Shown in pieces: positions 25,730-34,424 of a DNA stretch of 64,000 bases. This stretch comes from Perlabentimonas sp034003245 (GTDB taxonomy: Bacteria > Bacteroidota > Bacteroidia > Bacteroidales > Tenuifilaceae): assembly GCA_034003245.1 (NCBI GenBank), contig JAVEYY010000008.1, forward strand, positions 1 to 64,000, read 5' to 3'. Below the pieces are notes generated by a model. The model made no database searches and was not told where the DNA came from. It worked only from the letters and a program-made list of their open reading frames with translations. Every line of letters begins with the position of its first letter. Position 1 is the first letter of the stretch. A program made the position numbers and the translations under genes.

Positions 25730-27925
25730 TTAGCTATTGCTATCTTGCACTAAGGGTATGGAAAATCTAAAGTCACTTCCTTTGCCAACCTCGCTCTCCG
25801 CCCAAATTTCCCCTTTATGCTTTCCCACCAGCTCTTTGCAGAGGTGAAGCCCTAATCCAGTGCCTTGCTCCCCCGAAGTACCTTCGGTTGTGTTCTTTTG
25901 AGTAATATCAAATAGGTTTACTATCCTATCAGGCGCTATTCCTACCCCTTGATCCGATACGGAAAAAACAATACTGCTATTCTGTTTATATGATGAGATT
26001 TTTATCTGACCGTTTTTCTGTGAAAACTTAATGGCATTTGAAATTAGATTCCTCAGAATGGTTTTAAAAGTATTCACATCAACTTTAAACATAGTATTTG
26101 CTAAATCGGTAATAATAACCTTAATATTCTTCTCTTCTGCCAAATTCGCTAAGCTACCTTTTACCTCCTCGCATACGGACAACAAATCAACCTCCTCCAG
26201 CTCAAGCGATAAACTACCCGATTGCGCATGCGACCATAAGAGCAGGTCTTCTAGTAGATTAAAGGTTTGCTGGGCAATCTTCTGAACTATAGCAACACGG
26301 CTTTCGATAATATCAAGATCATACTCCCTGATATTTTCATGTAATAAATCTAGGATCCCGAGCATGCCATTGAATGGGCTCCTTAAGTCGTGGGCTAGAA
26401 TTGAAATAAATTGATCCTTATTGCTGTTTAGCTGGACTAGCTGCTTTTCAAATCCCTTAAGTTTAGTTGTATCCCTAAAAACGTAACAAAACAAATAGTA
26501 ATTATCGAATTTTATGGGAAATACCGAACTCTGAAGGTTTACGAACTGCTCAGGCGTAATTGCCACTTCATTCTCGGTTATGGTGTAAAACACCTCTGGT
26601 GTACTTAAAGTTACAAGGTTACTTATTTCACTTTCAATTGATTCTTTATTTTTTTCTGGAGGTGAAGCAAACTGGTGACGAAAATCGACAATGCTATTAT
26701 TTAATGCGTAATCTGCCTTTATCCCAAAAATACTTTCGGCCCCTTTGTTCCAAACAACAATCTTTTTCTGCTCATCGAAAACGATAATACCATCGTTTAT
26801 CTGTTGGATTATTCCTTTGAATTTTGTTTCGCTCTCCTCGGCTTTTTCCTTTGCTCTCTGCAGCTCAATTTCAACAAGTTTCTGATGTGTAATATTGTTG
26901 CCAATGCACGAACCACCAACAACCTCGCCATCTTTTACAATGGGATTAAAGGATACCTGAACATAAATAACTCCAAATTCAGACTCAATTGCATCCTCTA
27001 CCTTGAACTGATCATTCCTCAAAACCCTGTCGTACCTGGGTTTCCAAATCGGTTGCAATGCTTCGGGTAGCGATTCTATCAGGCTTACTCCAGGCTCTAG
27101 CCAAACCCCAAAAGTTATCTTAAACTCCTCTTGAAATGCTTTGTTTATGTAGAGTATCTCGTAATTTCTATTAAAAGCCCAAATGCTATCCTGCGTACCT
27201 TCGATAATTGCTGTAACATTCGCTTTGCTAACCTCAGCATTTTCCTTGGCTACAAGAAGCTCTCGAGTGCGCTCTTCAACAACGTTTTCGAGGTTTTTAT
27301 TAATCTCCTCAACAAATAATTTCTCGTTATCGAGCTCGTAGGTAAGAAAAAAGTTGCGGCGTGCATAGTATTCAATATTATAGGCGGCAAACATCCCAAT
27401 AATATTAGCACTGATAAAGAAGAAGTTGTAGTTGATAAGAACTAAGTTGGGAATATATGCATAAAAAATTGCTCCAATATTAAAAAGAAGCAGAGTGGTC
27501 CAACCGGCAATAGATGCAAAGAAAAATCGGAGTTTTATAAAAAAATATCCAGCCGAGAATACCAGCATCATACCGCCGTAGTATGCAAAGTTCTCGGGCA
27601 CATACATTATCATTAAGCTAATGCCCGTTCCCCCAATAATAAAGCAGATAAGCAGCAGCACTTGCCAAATTTTTCCAAAAAATTTGGTAAAGGATAAGAG
27701 AAATACTAGCGAAAGAACAGGAACAACAAATAAAAAGCGGATTATATGAAAGACTTTTGCATATTCGGGAAACATTAAAGAGTCGAGATAACCAAAAATA
27801 CCGTAAAGGAAAGTAAGTAGGATAAAAGCAACTCTAACCTGAAGGATTGAGTCAAAATAGTATTGTTTCAGGAACAGCTCTTCCTCCTTTTCGGGAAAGG
27901 ACAAGGTTAATTTATTCAACTTCAT
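25730..27925 (-). CDS. Membrane-bound PAS sensor histidine kinase
   Basis: 731 aa. Six predicted membrane helices lie at about 30-195, followed by a coiled coil (200-235) and two PAS domains (about 235-350 and 370-490). The HisKA dimerisation helix has the phospho-acceptor H512 in ILAHDLRSPFNG. The HATPase domain contains N-box LRNLISNAIKFS, G1 DQGVGIAP and G2 GTGLGLHLC. There is no receiver domain and no response-regulator gene nearby, so the partner is elsewhere. The seven-helix-like sensory region does not match a family I can name. It lies 66 nt after purM on the same strand. Confidence 0.9.
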   Translation of the reverse strand: MKLNKLTLSFPEKEEELFLKQYYFDSILQVRVAFILLTFLYGIFGYLDSLMFPEYAKVFHIIRFLFVVPVLSLVFLLSFTKFFGKIWQVLLLICFIIGGTGISLMIMYVPENFAYYGGMMLVFSAGYFFIKLRFFFASIAGWTTLLLFNIGAIFYAYIPNLVLINYNFFFISANIIGMFAAYNIEYYARRNFFLTYELDNEKLFVEEINKNLENVVEERTRELLVAKENAEVSKANVTAIIEGTQDSIWAFNRNYEILYINKAFQEEFKITFGVWLEPGVSLIESLPEALQPIWKPRYDRVLRNDQFKVEDAIESEFGVIYVQVSFNPIVKDGEVVGGSCIGNNITHQKLVEIELQRAKEKAEESETKFKGIIQQINDGIIVFDEQKKIVVWNKGAESIFGIKADYALNNSIVDFRHQFASPPEKNKESIESEISNLVTLSTPEVFYTITENEVAITPEQFVNLQSSVFPIKFDNYYLFCYVFRDTTKLKGFEKQLVQLNSNKDQFISILAHDLRSPFNGMLGILDLLHENIREYDLDIIESRVAIVQKIAQQTFNLLEDLLLWSHAQSGSLSLELEEVDLLSVCEEVKGSLANLAEEKNIKVIITDLANTMFKVDVNTFKTILRNLISNAIKFSQKNGQIKISSYKQNSSIVFSVSDQGVGIAPDRIVNLFDITQKNTTEGTSGEQGTGLGLHLCKELVGKHKGEIWAESEVGKGSDFRFSIPLVQDSNS

Positions 27926-27991
27926 TTTAAAGCTGTTATGTTAATTGAAAACCACACTATTGCAAGTATTCCTATTCAGCTTGCACCTCAA

Positions 27992-29164
27992 CTAGTATGT
28001 AAACTCGCCCTCCTCGCTCTTTACAATTAACTTGTTGCCCTTCTCGCGTTTGTGGCACGATCCCACTATGCGAGCATCTATTCCAAAATCGTTGGCAATG
28101 GCCACAATATCCTCGGCATACTCGGGGAAGACGTATATTTCGAACCGATGCCCCATGTTGAAGACCTTGTACATCTCCTGCCAAGGAGTCTTCGACTCCT
28201 GCTGAATTATCCTGAATAACGGCGGAATGGGGAACAGATTATCTTTTATCACCATTAGGTTGTCCACAAAATTCATCACCTTGGTTTGCGCACCGCCCGA
28301 GCAATGAACCATTCCGTGAATCACTGGTCGATAGTTTGCCAATATCTCCTTTATAACTGGTGCGTAAGTACGGGTTGGACTAAGAACCAGCTTGCCCGCT
28401 GTAACTCCCAGCCCATCTATTGTATCGGTCAGCTTATACGAGCCGGAGTACACCAAATCGGTATCAACAGCCGAATCGAAGCTCTCGGGGTACTTTTGTG
28501 CAAGATACTTGGCAAAAACATCGTGACGGGCCGAAGTAAGCCCATTGCTGCCCATGCCGCCATTGTACTCGTTCTCGTACTTGGCCTGCCCATACGAGCA
28601 TAGCCCAACAATAACATCGCCATCGCGAATATTAGAGTTATCGATAACCTCCGATCGGCGAACCCTAGCAGTAACAGTAGAGTCAACAATTACAGTGCGA
28701 ACCAAATCGCCCACATCGGCAGTTTCGCCCCCCGTAAGGTGAATGTTTACTCCATGTTCACTCATTTGCTGGCAAAACTCCTCAGTACCATTGATTATGG
28801 CGGCAATCACCTCGCCGGGAATTAGGTTCTTATTACGACCTATGGTTGATGATAGTAGAATATTATCGGTAACGCCCACGCAAAGCAAATCGTCGATATT
28901 CATCACAATGGCATCCTGTGCAATGCCTTTCCAAACCGACATATCGCCCGTTTCGCGCCAGTATGCATATGCCAACGATGATTTGGTCCCAGCGCCATCG
29001 GCGTGCATTACCACGCAGTGGTCGGCGCTATTGCCAAGGTAATCGGGGACTACCTTACAGAACGCTTTGGGAAATAGACCCTTGTCGAGATGGCTGATGG
29101 CATTATGCACATCCTCCTTTGAGGCAGAAACCCCCCTCTGGGAGTATCGAAAATCATCGGACAT
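27992..29164 (-). CDS. purM: Phosphoribosylformylglycinamidine cyclo-ligase (AIR synthase)
   Basis: 390 aa, somewhat longer than the E. coli enzyme. The start YSQRGVSASKEDVHNAI, the ATP/substrate segment MHADGAGTKSSLA near residue 53, and GGETADVGDLVRT are typical of PurM. It closes the imidazole ring in purine synthesis. Residues near 290-330 (HGMVHCSGGAQTKVMNF) retain the conserved C-terminal lobe. The minus-strand neighbours are a DUF6150-like gene upstream (28-nt gap) and the histidine kinase downstream. Confidence 0.92.
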   Translation of the reverse strand: MSDDFRYSQRGVSASKEDVHNAISHLDKGLFPKAFCKVVPDYLGNSADHCVVMHADGAGTKSSLAYAYWRETGDMSVWKGIAQDAIVMNIDDLLCVGVTDNILLSSTIGRNKNLIPGEVIAAIINGTEEFCQQMSEHGVNIHLTGGETADVGDLVRTVIVDSTVTARVRRSEVIDNSNIRDGDVIVGLCSYGQAKYENEYNGGMGSNGLTSARHDVFAKYLAQKYPESFDSAVDTDLVYSGSYKLTDTIDGLGVTAGKLVLSPTRTYAPVIKEILANYRPVIHGMVHCSGGAQTKVMNFVDNLMVIKDNLFPIPPLFRIIQQESKTPWQEMYKVFNMGHRFEIYVFPEYAEDIVAIANDFGIDARIVGSCHKREKGNKLIVKSEEGEFTY

Positions 29165-29192
29165 ATATTCTGCAAATAAAAATGATTTGTAT

Positions 29193-29540
29193 CTATTTGG
29201 TTGGTTTTTTCAGCGTGAGCAAATTCTTTTTGCTAGGATTGATCCACTTCGACTCCTCGGGAGTGTCAACTAGCCAAATCTTGAGGTCGGCCTGTTTCTC
29301 CTCGTCAACAAAGATAATTATTATATCAGCCTCGTGGTCGAACCGCATATCCATCCACAAACCAGTTCGGGTAATCTCCTCCTCCGACCAAACAAAGCAC
29401 ACCCACAGGTCGGCCTGTTCGGGTTCTTCAACAGCATATACCTTTAGCTTGGCCATGGCGGCCGACTCAGCCTGAAAAATCTTCTGAGAAAAGCCATCGG
29501 TTGCACTTTGCAACAGCACAACCATTATTAGAAACCGCAT
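29193..29540 (-). CDS. Small secreted protein with QAD-type repeats (DUF6150-like)
   Basis: 115 aa from the ATG at 29540; an in-frame ATG at 29558 would add six residues before the signal peptide. After the signal (about 1-18, ending GFSQ) come related short repeats: AKLKVYAVEEPEQAD, LWVCFVWSEEE, and EKQADLKIWLVDTPEES. The xQADLxx(W/Y)xVxx pattern is that of DUF6150, a beta-repeat family of unknown function in Bacteroidota. It sits 40 nt after the OmpA-like gene and 28 nt before purM. Confidence 0.65.
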   Translation of the reverse strand: MRFLIMVVLLQSATDGFSQKIFQAESAAMAKLKVYAVEEPEQADLWVCFVWSEEEITRTGLWMDMRFDHEADIIIIFVDEEKQADLKIWLVDTPEESKWINPSKKNLLTLKKPTK

Positions 29541-29580
29541 TGCAATAGGTAAGCGCATGGCAATCAGATAAAGTCCCCTA

Positions 29581-31557
29581 CTATTTATAGTCGGTGCTTA
29601 GCACCCTGAACTCTGTTCTACGGTTTATCTGGTGAACGGTTTCCTGTTGTTCTTGATTTTGGATCTTATCGATGAATTCTTGGTTGAGTTTAGCACCAAT
29701 ATTCAGGAATGGATACTGCTGAACCAGCTGCTCGTCCACCACCTTGGGTTGCGATTGGGCATAACCCTTAGCCCGTAATCTTTCGGCTGGGACTCCGCGT
29801 TCAATAAGATAGTTCACCACCGATTGTGCGCGTTTTTGCGAAAGATCGTAGTTATACTCCAGCGTACCACGGCTATCGGTATGTGCTCCCAGCTCAATTA
29901 CAATGGTTGGGTTATCGTTGAGCACTTCAATAAGCCTGTCGAGCGCGGCCATCGATTCGGGGCGAAGTTCCCATCGATCGTAGTCGTAGAAGATATTGGG
30001 CAGCTCTATGGGTTTAGCGGTGGATGTTAGCTGAATTTCTACTGTAAACTCCTTGCTGGCAGCCAATCCTCTTGTTGTTTCGCGCCCCTTGCCATTCAGG
30101 TAGCCCTCGCGTGAGGCAATTAGCACGTAATCGGTATTGGGATTTAGCATAAACCGAAAAGAGCCATCGGCACCCGTTTTGGCGTTCACAATAAGTCCAT
30201 CGCTACCCACCAGCTGAACGTTGGCATCGGCAAGGGCACGGCCAGTTTTGTCGTCGCGCACATCGCCAATCATATTAAAAATAATCTCGGGCAGGTAGAA
30301 TAGGTAAATATTATCGCCACCCCTGGAACCAACATCGCGCCTACGCGAAGAGAAGTAACCAGCCTCGCGCTCCCTCTCGAAGATTATTCCAAAATCGTCG
30401 GATGGAGAATTAATGGGGTAACGCATATTCTCAACCTCCCAGACATTACCATTTGATTTTACCCTAAAGATATCGAGGCCGCCCATGCCCGGATGGCCAT
30501 CGGATGAGAAGTAAAGAGTTCCATCGGAATGGATAAATGGGAACATCTCATTCCCTTTGGTATTAATTTCGGCGCCAAGGTTTACAGGTTCGCCCCAGTT
30601 ATCGGAGGGTGAGCTGCGGGTAATTTTCCATATATCGTTACCACCATATCCACCGGGCATATTGCTAACGAAGTAGAGCGTTAGGTCATCGTTGGATATG
30701 GAGGGATGTGCCACCACCATGCTATCGGCAGCAATGAGAAGGGGTTCTGGGCTAAGCCAACCCTGCTCGCGACGCTCGCTAAGCATAATTTCGCAGCCCA
30801 GCTTATTGCGTTTACTGGTTCGACAACGAGTAAAGTAAAGCTTGTTAAAGTCGGATGTTAACGAGGGTGCGCCCTCGTCGAATGCGGTATTAATGCTCTC
30901 GTCAAGGGGGCGGGGCTCGCTCCAATTCCCTTGGCGGTCGCGTTGCGAAACAAAAATATCGGTGAACATCTCGCCGGTTCCTGCATGTTTCTTCGACCCT
31001 GTTGCCTCGTCGCGCGAGCTGGTGAAGTAAAGAATGGAGTAATCGTCCGATGCGAAAGCAGGGCTAAAGTCGGACTGGCGGCTATTGATGGCGCGCATGT
31101 TCACAATCTCGTATCCGGCTGGTGAAGCAATCCACTTCTGGGCTAGTTCACACGAACGGATACCAATATCGGCCAACGGGTCGTTGGGAACAAGCTGCTT
31201 GTATTTCTGATACTGCTCAATGGCCACATCGTACTTTTCGCTCATCTTCAGCATCTCGGCATAGTTGTAGAACACCTTGGGATCGGGTGCTTCGCGCTGA
31301 ATGGCCTTAGAGTACCATATCTCCGCCTGGCGGGCATTACCCACAAACCGGTAGCAGTCGGCAATGCGTTGAAGATAGAATCCCATTTGTTCGCGTGGTA
31401 CCTTATCGAGCTCGCGGCGATAGATCTCTACGGCTTCAAAAAAACCTCCTGCTTCGTATAGGGCTTCGGCACGCTTAAGACGGGCAGTTTGCGAAATCCC
31501 ATCGAGGCTGAAGGTAATTAGAGAAAAAACTATAAGTGCTTTTAATGTAAACCTCAT
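29581..31557 (-). CDS. TPR-PD40 propeller-CRD-OmpA protein (PorE-like architecture)
   Basis: 658 aa. A signal peptide (about 1-22) is followed by TPR-like helices (25-135), a PD40 beta-propeller (about 155-430, with repeated YFTSSR, YFVSNMPGGYGGNDIW and YFSSDGHPGMGGLDIF), a carboxypeptidase-regulatory domain (about 433-520), and a C-terminal OmpA peptidoglycan-binding domain (535-655, with HTDSRG and LSQKRAQSVVNYL). This domain order equals that of PorE, a periplasmic type IX secretion component. Unlike PorE of Porphyromonas, which is a lipoprotein, no lipobox Cys is present. Several paralogs with this layout can exist in one genome, so the role stays open. Confidence 0.8.
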   Translation of the reverse strand: MRFTLKALIVFSLITFSLDGISQTARLKRAEALYEAGGFFEAVEIYRRELDKVPREQMGFYLQRIADCYRFVGNARQAEIWYSKAIQREAPDPKVFYNYAEMLKMSEKYDVAIEQYQKYKQLVPNDPLADIGIRSCELAQKWIASPAGYEIVNMRAINSRQSDFSPAFASDDYSILYFTSSRDEATGSKKHAGTGEMFTDIFVSQRDRQGNWSEPRPLDESINTAFDEGAPSLTSDFNKLYFTRCRTSKRNKLGCEIMLSERREQGWLSPEPLLIAADSMVVAHPSISNDDLTLYFVSNMPGGYGGNDIWKITRSSPSDNWGEPVNLGAEINTKGNEMFPFIHSDGTLYFSSDGHPGMGGLDIFRVKSNGNVWEVENMRYPINSPSDDFGIIFEREREAGYFSSRRRDVGSRGGDNIYLFYLPEIIFNMIGDVRDDKTGRALADANVQLVGSDGLIVNAKTGADGSFRFMLNPNTDYVLIASREGYLNGKGRETTRGLAASKEFTVEIQLTSTAKPIELPNIFYDYDRWELRPESMAALDRLIEVLNDNPTIVIELGAHTDSRGTLEYNYDLSQKRAQSVVNYLIERGVPAERLRAKGYAQSQPKVVDEQLVQQYPFLNIGAKLNQEFIDKIQNQEQQETVHQINRRTEFRVLSTDYK

Positions 31558-31873
31558 TGTACGACGATTTTCAAGTCAATTGTTCTGTTGAACAGGTACG
31601 TTAAGTTGGGCATTTTATTGTGTGAACTTTAAGCATAAGCCACAAAACCTTGTAAAAGTAAACATATTTTCGATAACTACACCCGTTAGCCTAACGAAAA
31701 TGAGGTTGCCCAAAAAGTAGCTTATTGGAACTTCACGCATTCCCTGTGCTCTTTGTGAGATATTTAGATAGTTATTACACCAAGAGACCACGCAAAAACA
31801 CAAAGCAAAACACCAAATAATTACTTTTTGGCCTACCTCACTAAACCCCTACAAAACAATGGTTACATGAAAA
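31558..31873. other. Intergenic stretch with palindrome and inverted-repeat element
   Basis: 316 nt between glutamine synthetase and the OmpA-like gene. No credible gene was seen. It holds a short perfect palindrome CGTTAG-C-CTAACG at 31684-31696, a 138-bp inverted-repeat element (see 31702-31839), and scattered CACAAAG/CTTTGTG words like those repeated at 50663-50886. Confidence 0.6.
31702..31839. repeat. 138-bp element with 18-bp terminal inverted repeats (MITE-like)
   Basis: The left end 31702-31719 reads GAGGTTGCCCAAAAAGTA. The right end 31822-31839 reads TACTTTTTGGCCTACCTC, complementary at 16 of 18 positions. The interior has no open frame of note. No target-site duplication was found at the flanks. 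It could be a small non-autonomous element or a decayed insertion remnant. Confidence 0.45.
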
Positions 31874-34069
31874 TTACCGTATAAAAAGCAACTCCCGATA
31901 TTTGGGTAATGGCCACATCTGGTTATCGACAATAAGTTCAAGTTTATCGATATGGAATCGTATCTCCTCAATGTACGGCTTAATAACAGTGGAGTAGAGA
32001 TGAGCTCTCTCGGCAATGCTAGCTACCTGATTCAACTCCTTTCGTTTCTCCACCAACTCCTTAACCTGCTCGCGGATGGCCTTAATGTGGCCAGATATTT
32101 TCCGGATCGACAACAGCTGCGTGCCGGCAAGCTGGCAGTAATCATTCTCATCGGGGAAGAGTTCCTTGATACCCTTAACGTTATCGATTAGCACATTCTG
32201 ATAGGCAATCACCGTGGGGACAATGTGGTTTATGGCCAAATCGCTCAGAACCCTGGCCTCGATCTGCACCTTCTTCACAAATATCTCGTTGCGAATCTCG
32301 AAGCGGGCATGCAGCTCACGCTCCGAAAGCACGCTGTGGCGGGTAAACAAGTCAATTGTGGAGGGAATAAGAAATGTTTTGAAAGCCTCAGGTGCATTGG
32401 GAATATTTGGGATTCCGCGATTTGCTGCCTCATCGACCCACTCCTGGCTATACCCATTACCCTCGAATCGGATCTTCTTAGAGGCAACAATCACCTTACG
32501 GATGCTCTGGAAAATAGCCTCATCCTTCTTAACTCCGTTTGCAATAAGAGCATCAACATCCTCTTTAAACTGAACAAGCTGATCGGCCAAAGCGGTTGAG
32601 AGCACAATCATGGGCGAGGCGCAGCTGGCCGAAGAGCCAACGGCTCTAAACTCGAATCGATTCCCAGTAAACGCAAATGGCGATGTGCGGTTGCGATCGG
32701 TATTATCGAGCAGTATCTCGGGTATCTTACCAATGATATCAAGCTTAAGCTCGGTTTTCTCATCGGGAGTCATCTTGTTTTCGTGCACCTTCTCCTCCAG
32801 ATCGTCGAGTACCTGGCTTAGGGTTTTACCAATAAATACCGACATGATAGCGGGAGGCGCCTCGTTTGCACCCAACCGATGCGTATTTGGTTCACTGGCA
32901 ATGCTACCCAGCAGCAACGCTGCATGATCGTGAACAGCCTTTACGGTATTCACAAGAAAAGCCAGAAACTGCAGGTTATTCTTAGGTGTTCCGCCGGGCG
33001 AAAGCAAATTAACCCCCGTATCGGTTAACAACGACCAGTTACAGTGCTTGCCCGATCCGTTAACCCCCTTAAATGGTTTCTCGTGAAAAAGTACGCGGAA
33101 CCCATGCCTACGAGCAATCTTATCCATTACCGACATAAGCAGCTGGTTGTGATCCACGGCCAGGTTTGCCTCCTCAAAAATTGGCGCCAACTCAAACTGA
33201 TTGGGCGTAACCTCATTGTGGCGGGTTTTCACTGGCACTCCAAGCTGATAACACTCTATCTCGAGGTGACGCATAAAAGCGCTCACGCGCTCGGGGATCG
33301 ATCCAAAGTAGTGATCCTCCAGCTGCTGATCCTTGGCTGCCGAGTGCCCCATAATGGTTCGGCCGGTGAGCACCAGATCGGGACGAGCATTAAAGAGGGA
33401 CTCATCAACCAGAAAGTACTCCTGCTCCCACCCCAGGGTCGACATCACCTTTTTCACATCCTTATCGAAATAGTTACAAACTGCGGTAGCAGCCTTATCA
33501 AGGGCAGCCAAGGCTTTTAAGTGAGGCGTTTTAAAGTCGAGCGCCTCGCCGGTATACGACACAAATATGGTGGGAATACAAAGGGTTTGCTCCATGATAA
33601 ATGCGGGCGAAGAGGGATCCCATGCGCTATAGCCACGCGCCTCGAACGTGTTACGTATGCCCCCGCTGGGGAAACTCGATGCGTCGGGCTCCTGCTGCAC
33701 CAGCAAATCGCCGCTAAAGCTTTCAATGGCATCGCCATTGCTTCCAAACGAGAAGAATGCATCGTGTTTCTCGGCTGTAGCCCCGTTGAGTGGGTGAAAC
33801 CAGTGGGTGTAGTGCGTGGCGCCCTGCTCCATGGCCCAGGTCTTCATCCCCGTGGCTACCTGGGAGGCAATTTTCCGATCAATTCGGCGACTCTCATCAA
33901 TTGAGGAGATCACACTCTCGTATGCCTCGCGCGAGAGGTATCGCTGCATCTTTTTGCGATCGAACACATTATTGCCAAAAATCTCGGAGATTTTTCGCCC
34001 CGGATTCTCAAAGGGGGTTACTGTGCGCCGGAGGGCTTCCTCAACGGCTCTAAAACGAAGCTGTGGCAT
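31874..34069 (-). CDS. glnN: Glutamine synthetase type III
   Basis: 731 aa from the ATG at 34069; an upstream in-frame extension to 34120 crosses the promoter. The large size and the signatures FEARGYSAWDPSSPAF, LGWEQEYFLVDESL, RHNEVTPNQFELAP (glutamate/metal ligands) and GSGKHCNWSLLTDTG place it in the GSIII (GlnN) family, not GSI or GSII. It assimilates ammonium into glutamine in the cytosol. A TATATTTG promoter and C-tract direct repeats lie directly upstream, suggesting control, probably by nitrogen status (inference). Confidence 0.95.
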   Translation of the reverse strand: MPQLRFRAVEEALRRTVTPFENPGRKISEIFGNNVFDRKKMQRYLSREAYESVISSIDESRRIDRKIASQVATGMKTWAMEQGATHYTHWFHPLNGATAEKHDAFFSFGSNGDAIESFSGDLLVQQEPDASSFPSGGIRNTFEARGYSAWDPSSPAFIMEQTLCIPTIFVSYTGEALDFKTPHLKALAALDKAATAVCNYFDKDVKKVMSTLGWEQEYFLVDESLFNARPDLVLTGRTIMGHSAAKDQQLEDHYFGSIPERVSAFMRHLEIECYQLGVPVKTRHNEVTPNQFELAPIFEEANLAVDHNQLLMSVMDKIARRHGFRVLFHEKPFKGVNGSGKHCNWSLLTDTGVNLLSPGGTPKNNLQFLAFLVNTVKAVHDHAALLLGSIASEPNTHRLGANEAPPAIMSVFIGKTLSQVLDDLEEKVHENKMTPDEKTELKLDIIGKIPEILLDNTDRNRTSPFAFTGNRFEFRAVGSSASCASPMIVLSTALADQLVQFKEDVDALIANGVKKDEAIFQSIRKVIVASKKIRFEGNGYSQEWVDEAANRGIPNIPNAPEAFKTFLIPSTIDLFTRHSVLSERELHARFEIRNEIFVKKVQIEARVLSDLAINHIVPTVIAYQNVLIDNVKGIKELFPDENDYCQLAGTQLLSIRKISGHIKAIREQVKELVEKRKELNQVASIAERAHLYSTVIKPYIEEIRFHIDKLELIVDNQMWPLPKYRELLFIR

Positions 34070-34096
34070 ATAAAAAAAATTAGGGGGTTTTGACTG

Positions 34097-34104
34097 CAAA
34101 TATA
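34097..34104 (-). promoter_or_regulatory. -7 promoter element for glnN
   Basis: The minus strand reads TATATTTG (TAnnTTTG), 28 nt upstream of the glnN ATG. No TTTG is present at the -33 position; the proximal G-tract (34118-34128) lies there instead. Confidence 0.55.
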
Positions 34105-34117
34105 TATTATTTATTTT

Positions 34118-34182
34118 CACCCCCCCTACATATTTGTTGTTTATTTTATTTTTTTATATTATTTTTTATTACACCCCCCCTA
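34118..34182 (-). promoter_or_regulatory. Paired C/G-tract direct repeats upstream of glnN
   Basis: Two identical 11-mers CACCCCCCCTA (TAGGGGGGGTG on the glnN sense strand) occupy 34118-34128 and 34172-34182. They are 54 bp apart, about five helical turns. The proximal copy covers the -33 region. A shorter inverse partner TAGGGGG is at 34081-34087 on the plus strand, so the -7 element is bracketed by an inverted repeat. This is a candidate operator for nitrogen control of glnN. No regulator is known from the sequence. Confidence 0.5.
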
Positions 34183-34424
34183 TTTATTTTGTATCAATGA
34201 ATATTTTTTGCTTTTTTTATACTTCATAAACCAATTAAACATACTTATTAAAAAATAACATTGTCTATGCACAATTAATAGAATAAAAATTTGTCAAACA
34301 TAGGTATGTTAGCAAATATCGCCTAGTACCCATTCGACAATTCTCAAAACAGACAGATAATGCCTACTCCGTCGAGTTGTCAAAGGGGGTTTTATTATTT
34401 CTAAATTTCAAAGCAAAAATCAAA

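Larger units (their letters stand above)
34070..34424. other. Intergenic region between glnN and a divergent lipoprotein gene
   Basis: 355 nt, very AT-rich. The glnN-proximal part holds the promoter and C-tract repeats (separate entries). From 34183 to 34424 no full TAnnTTTG promoter, hairpin or gene was recognised. Confidence 0.6.

Noticed and set aside
31615..31803. 62-codon minus-strand frame between glnN and the OmpA-like gene
   Set aside because: It overlaps the inverted-repeat element and palindrome and has no domain.
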